DNA from: Bacteroidales bacterium UBA4231
GTDB lineage: Bacteria; Bacteroidota; Bacteroidia; Bacteroidales; UBA932
NCBI GenBank assembly: GCA_002396335.1
Contig: DGXN01000006.1
Coordinates: forward strand, 1 to 53,534
Reading direction: 5' to 3'
DNA length: 53,534 bases
The notes under the pieces were generated by a model. It saw only the letters and a program-made list of their open reading frames with translations, did not search any database and had not been told where the DNA came from. Of the stretch, positions 42,034 to 49,866 are shown in pieces. The translations under genes were made by a program, and so were the position numbers. Numbering within the stretch: position 1 is the stretch's first letter; each line of letters starts with the position of its first letter.

Positions 42034-44676
42034 TTAAAGGACGTTCAAACTCAGTTCAAGGGAATCCGGAGCCTCTCCGTTGAGGTAGGTGACGGTGGCT
42101 TGCAGCAGGTGTTCTCCTGCGCTGAGCGTAACCGAATCTGTGTCCAGCGCCGTTCCGTCCATCTTCCAGCTGATGTGGTCGACGGGCCGGGACCGGGAGG
42201 AGACGACTTTCAGCGGGAAAATGTCGCCGGCGGTCAGGGTGTGGGCGGGCATCTGGATGTAAGGGTATCCGAGGTCGGTGAGGGTGGCCCCGTCGGCGAC
42301 GCGGACCAGGTCTTTTACGGTAAAGCTGATCAGGGCGTTCCCGCAGTTCCAGTTCCACTGGAAGGCGGGCTGGACCCATTGGCTGCCGCCGGGCTGGGTG
42401 GTGGAGAACCCGTAATACATGCACAGACCGCCGTCTACGGCCGGTCCTGCGTCGGTCAGCATGGCGTAGGTTTCGTTGGCGTTTTTGATCATATAGCCGA
42501 CATACAGGTCTGTGCCGGCGGGAATGGTGAACGGATTGTCAAGGATATACGTGTTGGCCGGTGCGGAGGAGTAGATATTGGTAACGACGCCGGATACCTG
42601 CACGGCCAGGGAACGTTTGGTTGTCCCTTCGTCGATAAACAGCCAGACTTCTTCTCCGGTGGCGCGGGTCGAGAAAGAGATGGACGTAATCTGTTTGCCC
42701 GCGTGTGCGGTGAGTTCACTGGCTTTGAAGCGCTGGGCAACCGTATAATTCTGCACGGTGTTATATCCCCAGTATCCATAGGCGGTCAGCGGGAAGGCAG
42801 CCTTGGTCAGGGATTCATCCGTGCTTCCGGTCAGGACGGGCGTGAGCGAGAAGTCCTGCCGGACGCTCTCCGATGCATTGACTTCCGCTTCCGCAGGGAG
42901 AAAACCGTCGGCAAAGACAGCGATGTTCAAGGCCTGGGGCGCGTCGTCAGACAGGGTAAGGCTGTAGGTTCCGTCCTGCCCGGTCCGGAGTTCATAGAGG
43001 GCCGAGTTGCGGACGCTGCCGGCCCTGAGCGTCCTTCCGCGGGAAACGCCCGCCGCGGCGGACGAGGGGGAAATCAGGACGAAGGCGTCCGGGATGGGGT
43101 TGTTCTGGGAATCGGTGACCTTCCCGGCGACGTACCGGTCTCCCGGACTAAGGGTGAAGGAAGCCGTTCCGTCACTGTACTGGATGTTATTCATCCGGTA
43201 GGGAATCAGGCCGTTCCAGTCCCTGAGTTCATACCAGGTTACGGAATACGGCGTGCTCCAATAGTCGCAGTAATTGGATGTGGGGAAAGTCCAGAGATTG
43301 TAAAACAACGTTTTGTACGTGGCATCCTGGATGGAATACCCGCGGACATACAGATAGGGATCCGGCAGGAGGATATAGTCGCAGGGGTGGTCCTCATAGA
43401 TATTGATTTCAATCCCGTTTCTCCACCGGGTGGCCGCCGGAAGTCCATGGACGGGATTCTGGGAGCGGTCAATGTGATAGATAATCAGGCCGGCGGCCAG
43501 GGAGCGGTCCCACTTTTGCCCGTTCCTCACTTCCGGAATAAAGTATTCGCCCTCGGTGGAGGATTTAATCCGGTAGCACTTGTTTCCGTCCAGGCTCTGA
43601 AGGGTATGCTGCCCGGTCCCCAGGTCCTCGAACTCCGTGATGTATCCCAGTTCGTACCTTTCGTAGGAACTCAGCCGCACGGGGACATAACCATTTTCCA
43701 TGTGGTTTCCGCTGGCCATGAGGTTCCAGAAATGAGGGTAGTCGGCCTGGCCGTTTTCTTCATAGTCGGTGTCATACAGGTCCGGGAGTCCCAGCACATG
43801 GCCGAATTCATGGCAGAACGTGCCGATCCCGCAGTTCTGTTCCCCCTCGTTCCCCTTGAATTCCGCCGAGCAGCTGTAGATGCGGGGTTTGACGCCGTCG
43901 TATGCCGACGATTCATTGGCGCCAAAAGCCCACTTATGGGCCCAGATCGCATCGGGACCGCCTCCGTTAGCCTGGTCGTATCCGGGGAAAATCAGGCAGA
44001 TGTTGTCGATGAATCCGTCTCCGTCTCCGTCATACTGGGCAAAGTTCACTTGGGCGTCCAGTTTGGGGAGGCTTTCCAGAATCATCTGCTTCGCCATGTA
44101 ATAGTGGTTGCTGTCGTCGCCTTCCGGGAATTGCGTACTGGCTCTGGAGAGGGCGACGGGGCCGTAGACGTCGAAAATGGGAGTGAACCTGCCGGCGGAG
44201 GCGTCGGTCCAGTAATCTTTGGCCGACCCGACGGAGTTGTAGTCGGAGAATCCCGGTTCGTTCAACATGCGGCGCACATAGTCGGCTGTCCCTTCTTTAA
44301 AGGGTTTGTCGCTGAACTCCGCCAGGATGACGAGGAAGTGTCTCTCTCCCCACCCGAGGGTGGTGGCCGCCCGCTTTCCGGAGCGCCGTGGGACCTGCAT
44401 GTCCCGCTCCGAGCGGAGCTGACGGGCCTGCTGTATGCGCCTGGCGTCGTGTTTTACACTTCCGGATGGTTTCCACCATCCGTCGGCATTGCGGATATAA
44501 CAGGTTTCCCCGTCTTCGGAAGTATACCAGCTGTAAAATTCATCTCCGTAGATGCGCAGCGTGACGAAACTGCCGTCCGGCTGCCGCATTTTTACGGGTG
44601 TGGGAATGGCCGGTGTCGCCCAAAGGAACTGCAATGCAACAAACAGGAGAACATGTGACAGGAGTAACTTTCTCAT
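42034..44676 (-). CDS. Secreted M6-family metalloprotease
   Basis: An 880-residue secreted protease (signal MRKLLLSHVLLFVALQFLWA) of the M6 (immune inhibitor A-like) family. The zinc motif is CHEFGHVLGLPDLYD, with His289, Glu290 and His293. A calcium-type loop (YDGDGDGFID) lies near 215-223 and the family segment NLMASGNHMENG near 315. After the catalytic domain come a carboxypeptidase-like beta-sandwich (about 540-630, VAGKVTDSQNNPIPDAFVLI), a further sandwich and a C-terminal Ig-like module. No type IX sorting signal is evident. Immune inhibitor A digests host defence proteins; whether this one does is unknown. Confidence 0.9.
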   Translation of the reverse strand: MRKLLLSHVLLFVALQFLWATPAIPTPVKMRQPDGSFVTLRIYGDEFYSWYTSEDGETCYIRNADGWWKPSGSVKHDARRIQQARQLRSERDMQVPRRSGKRAATTLGWGERHFLVILAEFSDKPFKEGTADYVRRMLNEPGFSDYNSVGSAKDYWTDASAGRFTPIFDVYGPVALSRASTQFPEGDDSNHYYMAKQMILESLPKLDAQVNFAQYDGDGDGFIDNICLIFPGYDQANGGGPDAIWAHKWAFGANESSAYDGVKPRIYSCSAEFKGNEGEQNCGIGTFCHEFGHVLGLPDLYDTDYEENGQADYPHFWNLMASGNHMENGYVPVRLSSYERYELGYITEFEDLGTGQHTLQSLDGNKCYRIKSSTEGEYFIPEVRNGQKWDRSLAAGLIIYHIDRSQNPVHGLPAATRWRNGIEINIYEDHPCDYILLPDPYLYVRGYSIQDATYKTLFYNLWTFPTSNYCDYWSTPYSVTWYELRDWNGLIPYRMNNIQYSDGTASFTLSPGDRYVAGKVTDSQNNPIPDAFVLISPSSAAAGVSRGRTLRAGSVRNSALYELRTGQDGTYSLTLSDDAPQALNIAVFADGFLPAEAEVNASESVRQDFSLTPVLTGSTDESLTKAAFPLTAYGYWGYNTVQNYTVAQRFKASELTAHAGKQITSISFSTRATGEEVWLFIDEGTTKRSLAVQVSGVVTNIYSSAPANTYILDNPFTIPAGTDLYVGYMIKNANETYAMLTDAGPAVDGGLCMYYGFSTTQPGGSQWVQPAFQWNWNCGNALISFTVKDLVRVADGATLTDLGYPYIQMPAHTLTAGDIFPLKVVSSRSRPVDHISWKMDGTALDTDSVTLSAGEHLLQATVTYLNGEAPDSLELSLNVL

Positions 44677-44680
44677 TATT

Positions 44681-44706
44681 AGTCCGTTTGGTTTCGGACA
44701 AATATA
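44681..44706 (-). promoter_or_regulatory. -7 box and 5' stem-loop of the M6 protease operon
   Basis: The minus strand has TATATTTG (44706-44699), immediately followed by GTCCG-AAACCAAA-CGGAC (44698-44681), a 5-bp stem-loop that would form the 5' end of the message, 4 bases before the ATG. It could protect the RNA end or hide the start codon. Confidence 0.5.
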
Positions 44707-44747
44707 ATCATTTTATTTGAATAGTTCCCTCCTGTATCAGGAATTCT

Positions 44748-45509
44748 CTACTGTTTCATCTGTTTCACCGGGAAGGTGAAGTAAGTGTCGGGGAAAGGTT
44801 CGTTCCGGAGGGTGAAGTGCCACCATTCGGTGTCCAGGGGTTTGAAGCCGTGACGGAGCATGGCGCGGCGCAGGATCATCCGGTTCGCGAACTGTTCGGG
44901 AGTGATGCTGCGGCCGGCAGGGCTCTTGTGGTTGTCGCCGGTGTACTGCCCGGTGTCGGGGTTTCCGCAGAAATCCGGATGGCTTTCGGGACCGAACCAG
45001 TCAAAGGTCCCGCCCATGTCCACCTCTTTCTCCGTGCGCATGTCAAAGAGGGTCAGGTCCACCGTAGAGCCGCGAGTATGGCCGCTTTTCTCCATGATAT
45101 ACTCCTGCTCAAAGAGGACGCTCTTGTCCAGGTCGGGATAGAAGTAGGGCTTCATCCGGGTGTCCGGGATGTCCGCCGCCCAGCGGACAAAATGGTCCAC
45201 CGCTTTCTGGGGCCTGTAAGCGTCGTAAATCTTGAGCCGATATCCCTGCGCCATCACGTCGTCGCTCACGGCCTTCAGCGCCAGGGCGGCTTCGCGGGTC
45301 AGGAGCGCCGTGGGCTCCAGATACCCGTCTATCCGCGCACCTGCAAAATTATACGTGCTGAAGTAGCGGATTTCCAGGATGGCGTCCGGAACGGCGTCCG
45401 TAAGCGTGACAAAGGAGCGGCTGTCTTCCGTCGCGGGAACAGTCCGCGTGGTGCCGCACGCCCAGCACAGAAGGGCGGCGACGATAGCAAGGTGCTTGAT
45501 TCTCATCAT
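44748..45509 (-). CDS. VanX-type D-alanyl-D-alanine dipeptidase (peptidase M15D)
   Basis: A 253-residue exported dipeptidase. The ATG at 45509 (MMRIKHLAIVAALLCWAC) gives an export signal that is probably a weak lipobox; upstream codons would enter the GH43 gene. All zinc and catalytic residues are present: Arg99 (YDAYRP), His144 and Asp151 (SGHTRGSTVDLTL), Glu228 and His231 (TEWWHF). It starts 4 bases after the GH43 stop. In gut bacteria without vancomycin resistance such enzymes recycle D-Ala-D-Ala from cell wall; no vanH or vanA gene is nearby, so resistance is unlikely. Confidence 0.92.
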   Translation of the reverse strand: MMRIKHLAIVAALLCWACGTTRTVPATEDSRSFVTLTDAVPDAILEIRYFSTYNFAGARIDGYLEPTALLTREAALALKAVSDDVMAQGYRLKIYDAYRPQKAVDHFVRWAADIPDTRMKPYFYPDLDKSVLFEQEYIMEKSGHTRGSTVDLTLFDMRTEKEVDMGGTFDWFGPESHPDFCGNPDTGQYTGDNHKSPAGRSITPEQFANRMILRRAMLRHGFKPLDTEWWHFTLRNEPFPDTYFTFPVKQMKQ

Positions 45510-45513
45510 GATA

Positions 45514-47073
45514 CTACTTTGTGTCGGTGTATTCAAAATCCCGGAACCACGCCGTACCGCCGTCCTCCCCGGTATTGTAACTGTAGAGGGCCGGGCGCAC
45601 ACCGTTCCAAAAACCGTTGTGTGCCGGGAAAGGCTTCCCGAAGCGCTCGAAGCGTTTTCCGTCCCGGCTGTACTGGAAAGTGAATCCGTCTTCCGGCGCT
45701 TGGACGTCGAAGCACAGGCGCAACCAAACTCGGGAGGCTTTCAGGGCCAGCGAGTCCACCGTCCTGCCTTCTTTTTCAAAATACAGTTCCCGTTCTCCGG
45801 ATGTCTGCCGGACACCCAGGCAAAAGTTCTCTCTTCCCATGCACGCGAGGCCTGCCTTCTGACCGTCGGCCAAGTCCGACAGGTCCATGCGGACGGTATA
45901 GCTTCCCTTGTATCCCATCAACTTCTGGGTCAAGGTGTTGCGGGCTTTCTTGAAAGAATCGGCCTTGAGTCCGTCAATCGCCAGGCGGCCTTTCCGCCGG
46001 GTGAGGGACCAGCCTTCGTCGGCGGGATTGTGGTTGAACTGCCATTGAAGTCCGAGTCCGGGTCCCCGGAAGTTGTCCGACGAGGCGGGAAGACTGCGCT
46101 TCCGGGCAACACGGGCGGCGGGTTTCTTCCAGCAGGGGACGGGCTCTCCTATCCCGTTTCCGTCATAATCTTCCCCCACCACAGGCCAGCCGTCCTCCCA
46201 GTGCATGGGCTGCAGGTGGACGACGCGGCCCAGCGGGTCCCTTTCTTGGAAATGCAGGAACCACCACTCGCCTTCCGGCGTGTCCACAATGGCGCCCTGG
46301 TGGGGGCCGTTGATTTCAGTAGACCCTTTCTCCAGAACGATTTTCCGTTCATAGGGGCCGTAGATGCTCCGGGAACGGAGGACGGTCTGCCATCCGCCGC
46401 CGACCCCGCCTTCCGGGATGCTCATGTAATACAGGCCGTTCCACTTGTGGATTTTCGTCCCTTCCGCCACCGGGCCGCGATAGACCGTCGTTCCCTCGTC
46501 CAGCAGTTCCCTGCCGTCCGGAGACATCCTGTGGAGGATGATCGGCCCGGCGCCCCATACGCTGTGTCCCAGATAGGCTTTTCCGTCATCGTCCCAGAAC
46601 GGGCACGGGTCTTCCCAGTGCCAGACTTTCTTGACCAGGTGGAGCGGGGCCCACGGACCGGCCGGGTCGGAAGCCGTGCTCATAAACAGGCCTTCGTCGG
46701 GCGTGCAGAAGTACACATAGTAAGTGCCGTCGTGGAAGCGGATGCTGGGCGCCCAGGAGCCTCCGGCGTAATGCTCATTCGTATCCCAGCCCGGAAAATC
46801 CAGCCGGGAATAGATCTGGGAAATGATTTTCCAGTTCACCAGGTCGGCCGACTCCAGCACCTGCATTCCCATGAAATGGAAATCCGAAGCGACCATGTAG
46901 TAGCGGTCTCCCACACGGATGGCGTCGGGGTCGGAATAGTCGGCCAGGAGGACGGGGTTCCTGTAATAACCGTCCCCGGTGTCGCCCCAGGCGGCCTTGG
47001 GGCCGTCTTTTGCAAGCGGCTCCGCGGACAGGACCGTCAGCGCTGCGATAAGTGTAAGAAACAATCTGTCCAT
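45514..47073 (-). CDS. Glycoside hydrolase family 43 (beta-xylosidase/arabinofuranosidase type)
   Basis: A 519-residue exported enzyme (signal MDRLFLTLIAALTVLSAEPLA). The five-bladed propeller carries the GH43 triad: base Asp48 (ADYSDPDAIR), modulator Asp155 (WEDPCPFWDDDG) and acid Glu204 (PVAEGTKIHKW). The C-terminal 190 residues (LQWQFNHNPADEGWSLTRRKGRLAI, YTVRMDLSDLADGQKAGLACMG) form the beta-sandwich usually attached to beta-xylosidases. Substrate is probably a xylan or arabinan side chain, but subfamily cannot be fixed by eye. It sits between a LolA-like gene and a dipeptidase gene. Confidence 0.92.
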   Translation of the reverse strand: MDRLFLTLIAALTVLSAEPLAKDGPKAAWGDTGDGYYRNPVLLADYSDPDAIRVGDRYYMVASDFHFMGMQVLESADLVNWKIISQIYSRLDFPGWDTNEHYAGGSWAPSIRFHDGTYYVYFCTPDEGLFMSTASDPAGPWAPLHLVKKVWHWEDPCPFWDDDGKAYLGHSVWGAGPIILHRMSPDGRELLDEGTTVYRGPVAEGTKIHKWNGLYYMSIPEGGVGGGWQTVLRSRSIYGPYERKIVLEKGSTEINGPHQGAIVDTPEGEWWFLHFQERDPLGRVVHLQPMHWEDGWPVVGEDYDGNGIGEPVPCWKKPAARVARKRSLPASSDNFRGPGLGLQWQFNHNPADEGWSLTRRKGRLAIDGLKADSFKKARNTLTQKLMGYKGSYTVRMDLSDLADGQKAGLACMGRENFCLGVRQTSGERELYFEKEGRTVDSLALKASRVWLRLCFDVQAPEDGFTFQYSRDGKRFERFGKPFPAHNGFWNGVRPALYSYNTGEDGGTAWFRDFEYTDTK

Positions 47074-47103
47074 GCGGTCAGTCGTGCCCTGGAAGTGCCT
47101 GTA

Positions 47104-47736
47104 TCAGCGTTTGTCGATAATGGTGGCGTTGGGGTAGTCGGCCGGGTTGAAGGTTACGTCCTTCTCGCTCACGCCGATCGAGACGTTCTCGATGCTGATC
47201 GTGATCATCGACTGTTTGGTTTTCAGGTAGATCGGAAGGAAAGTGGCTTTGGATATGGCCATCTCGATTTTCTTGGGATCGTCCTTCTCTTTGTTGGTCT
47301 TGGACTTTTTTGCGAGGATGTACCAGGCCTGGGGCGTCTCCTTCTGGATGCTCAGGTCGTAGCCGTCGCTCACGCCCTTGAACGCATCCACGTCGCTGCT
47401 TTCCTTTTCATCGTTCCTTTCCTTTTTCCGGGCCGATATCGTGATTTCCCCTTTTTCAGGGTTGTACTCCCATTCGGTGGTCTCATCCATCCAGCTGGTG
47501 ATGGCTTTTCCATGGGCGGAAACGATGGTTTTCAGTTTCTCTCCCAGCGTTACATTGTGCGATGAGACGGTGCCGATGATGGGCATTTTCATGTTCAAGT
47601 CCATCACCATGCCTTCCATGTCGCCCCGGTCCATCTGGGCCGACATTTTCTCGACAATTTCTTCCGGGGTCTGGGCCCAAAGCGCTCCGGCGAAAAACAG
47701 GGCGGCCGCTGCTGCCAAAAAGTGATTCAGTTTCAT
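47104..47736 (-). CDS. LolA-like outer-membrane lipoprotein carrier family protein
   Basis: A 210-residue periplasmic protein with signal peptide MKLNHFLAAAAALFFAGALWAQ. The ATG at 47736 is chosen since longer readings would add unmatched residues before the signal. The mature part (TPEEIVEKMSAQMDRGDMEGMVMDLNMKMPIIGTVSSHN ... SWMDETTEWEYNPEKGEITI) has the half-barrel pattern of LolA-like proteins in Bacteroidetes. It may bind a lipid or lipoprotein rather than be the cell's main LolA. The neighbours are transporter and GH43 genes. Confidence 0.7.
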   Translation of the reverse strand: MKLNHFLAAAAALFFAGALWAQTPEEIVEKMSAQMDRGDMEGMVMDLNMKMPIIGTVSSHNVTLGEKLKTIVSAHGKAITSWMDETTEWEYNPEKGEITISARKKERNDEKESSDVDAFKGVSDGYDLSIQKETPQAWYILAKKSKTNKEKDDPKKIEMAISKATFLPIYLKTKQSMITISIENVSIGVSEKDVTFNPADYPNATIIDKR

Positions 47737-47774
47737 GTCCGTTTTTTGTAGGGATAATTTAAAAAGTGTCAAGT

Positions 47775-49085
47775 TTAGTGCCTCTTAATCAAGCAGATAA
47801 GACCTATGAAGGTAAAGACGGCGTTCATCAGGAGCAGCTCGTAGCTGAAGTGGTATCCGTTCAGCCAGGCCTCGGAGTTCACGTCCAGCACCAGGCACAG
47901 GATGGGGGCCAGGACGGCCACGACGGGAACCCAGGCATCCCGGACCTGTTTTTTGCACAGCAGGCCGAAGGCGAACAGACCCAGGATGGGGCCGTAGGTG
48001 TAGCTGGCCAGCCGGTACACGGCATCAATGACGCTGGTGCTGTTCACGGCATTGAAAACCAGGATGCAGACGCCCATCAGCACGGCCATACCCGTATGCA
48101 CCCACGTGCGCTTGTCTTCCTTTCCGCCCAGGATGTCAATGGTAAAGGACGTCGTGAGCGAGGTGAGCGCGCTGCCGCCGGCGGGGAAACCGGCCATCAC
48201 CAGGCCGACAATGAACAGCGCCGCCACCAGTCCCGAGGCCGGGAGCATGCCCGACCAGGTGACCGCCGGGAAGATGGCGTCGCCGGCGGCCTGGATCCCG
48301 TGCAGGGCGGCGAACTGATACAGATACACGCCCAGGAACAGGAACAGCGAAATGACGACAATCTGAAGCAACACGCTCACAATCAGGTTCTTCTGCGAGT
48401 CCCGGATACTCTTGCAGGCGAGGGTGCGCTGCATCATGTCCTGGTCCAGGCCGGTGGCCGCCACCACGGTGAACAGGCCGCCCACCAGCTGTTTCCAGAA
48501 ATACTGGGGATGGTTCACGTCGTCAAAATAGAACACCCGCATGAGTGAAGTGTCCGGCTTTCCCACTTCCCGGCCGATGAGGATGATGCAAAGGATCACC
48601 GCCACCAGCATGGAAACCGTTTTCAGGATATCCAGGCCGATCACCGCCTTCACTCCGCCGCGCACCGTATACAGCCATTCCAGCACCATCACCACCAGCA
48701 CCGTCACCCAGAACGGAATGCCCGCCGGGCTGGCCACCAGCAGCTGCAGCGTGGCGATCATCAGAAACAGGCGCACCGACGCGCCCAGCATCTTCGAGAG
48801 GAAGAAAAACCACGCCCCCGTCTTGTGGGAGGCCGTTCCGTAGCGTTTTTCCAGGTACTCGTAGACGGAGACGACGTTGAGGCGGAAGTACAGCGGGGCC
48901 AGCACAAAGGCAATCACCAGGTATCCCAGGAAAAAGCCGATGCACATCTGCAGGTAGCCCCATTCCACGGAGCCCACCATGCCGGGTACGGAAACGAATG
49001 TGACGCCCGACAGGCAGGAGCCGATCATGGCGATGGCGACCTTCCACCACGCGGTGGACCGGGTCGCGTAGAAATCATTAGCCAT
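47775..49085 (-). CDS. Sodium/solute symporter (SSS family) lacking the usual first helix
   Basis: A 436-residue transporter with about 12 membrane helices of the SSS family. Family members begin with a membrane helix and then 'NxxDFYLxxRSxxWW'; here translation starts right at that motif (MANDFYATRSTAWWKVAIAMIGSCLSGVTFVSVPG). So the first helix is missing, and upstream sequence is used by the LytTR gene, which it overlaps by eight bases. Other marks are GFPAGGSALTSLTTSFTIDIL and ATGLDQDMMQRTLACKSIRDSQKN. The substrate is unknown; sialic acid, sugars and amino acids are all carried by relatives. A neighbouring GH43 suggests a sugar. Confidence 0.88.
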   Translation of the reverse strand: MANDFYATRSTAWWKVAIAMIGSCLSGVTFVSVPGMVGSVEWGYLQMCIGFFLGYLVIAFVLAPLYFRLNVVSVYEYLEKRYGTASHKTGAWFFFLSKMLGASVRLFLMIATLQLLVASPAGIPFWVTVLVVMVLEWLYTVRGGVKAVIGLDILKTVSMLVAVILCIILIGREVGKPDTSLMRVFYFDDVNHPQYFWKQLVGGLFTVVAATGLDQDMMQRTLACKSIRDSQKNLIVSVLLQIVVISLFLFLGVYLYQFAALHGIQAAGDAIFPAVTWSGMLPASGLVAALFIVGLVMAGFPAGGSALTSLTTSFTIDILGGKEDKRTWVHTGMAVLMGVCILVFNAVNSTSVIDAVYRLASYTYGPILGLFAFGLLCKKQVRDAWVPVVAVLAPILCLVLDVNSEAWLNGYHFSYELLLMNAVFTFIGLICLIKRH

Positions 49086-49863
49086 TGTTGAGGTTTTCTT
49101 TGTAGGCGCGTCCTACCGGCAGCGGATCCTTCAGGCCCAGCAGCCGCACCTGCGCGGCCGTACGTTTCTCGATACGCCAGAGCGGGACGATGTAGGACCG
49201 GTGGATGCGGATGAATTTCCCCTCGGGAAGCTGCTCCAGCACCTTTTTCAGCGGAATCTGGGACACCACGTCCTCCCGGTGGTCCAGATGCACGCAGGCA
49301 TAATTGTTCCGCCCTTCGATATACTGGATGGCCGACAGCGGCACGTGCACGGTCTTGTAGTCGGCTTTCAGGAGGATTTCTTCGCCGGTGACTTCCTGCG
49401 CCTCGGCCCGGCGGGTCTCGAGGGCTTCAATGGCGTCCTGGACGGCCTCGTCGGCCTCTTTTGTCTCAGTGAGTTCTTTCACGCGGGTGGCGAGCATGCC
49501 CACGGGGATGCCGTAGGCGACCACCGAGAGCAGCAGGATCCACATGGCCCTCACGTGCGGCTGGATTTTGCCGATCTGCGCCGGGTCCTTGGGAAACTCC
49601 ACGTCCGTGAGGCTCATCAGGAACGTGACCACGCCGACGAGAAACAGCATGCCGGCGACGGTCACCTGCCCTTTCCAGCCTTGCAGCATCAGCGGCCCCA
49701 GAGCCTTCCGGCACAGCAGCCATACGCCGTACAGCCACAGCCAGTAGCCCAGCACATAGCTGGCGTGCCACTGGATCCATTCTCCGGTGGGAAACAGGAA
49801 CATCATCCCCGGCAACACTGCGATGCAGAAGATGATGTCCGTAATGAGAATTTCGTTCTTCAC
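49078..49863 (-). CDS. Membrane-bound LytTR-family transcription regulator
   Basis: A 261-residue regulator with four membrane helices in the first 130 residues (for example IIFCIAVLPGMMFLFP, LGYWLWLYGVWLL, VTVAGMLFLVGVVTFLM, MWILLLSVVAYGIPVGMLA), a short coiled coil (ELTETKEADEAVQDAIEALETRR) and a LytTR DNA-binding domain at about 160-261 (IQYIEGRNNYACVHL, FIRIHRSYIVPLWRIEK). There is no receiver domain, so the membrane part probably senses the signal itself. It starts 3 bases after the TPR lipoprotein stop and overlaps the symporter gene, so it may control the symporter and glycosidase below it. Confidence 0.85.
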   Translation of the reverse strand: MKNEILITDIIFCIAVLPGMMFLFPTGEWIQWHASYVLGYWLWLYGVWLLCRKALGPLMLQGWKGQVTVAGMLFLVGVVTFLMSLTDVEFPKDPAQIGKIQPHVRAMWILLLSVVAYGIPVGMLATRVKELTETKEADEAVQDAIEALETRRAEAQEVTGEEILLKADYKTVHVPLSAIQYIEGRNNYACVHLDHREDVVSQIPLKKVLEQLPEGKFIRIHRSYIVPLWRIEKRTAAQVRLLGLKDPLPVGRAYKENLNNG

Positions 49864-49866
49864 GCT

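Noticed and set aside
44748..45509. VanX as part of a vancomycin-resistance cluster
   Set aside because: No vanH, vanA-type ligase or vanRS genes are nearby; M15D dipeptidases are common in cell-wall recycling.
47767..47772. TTGACA upstream of the LolA-like gene as a sigma-70 -35 box
   Set aside because: Bacteroidota promoters use TTG/TAnnTTTG, and no matching -7 box is at the right distance; the hexamer is probably chance.
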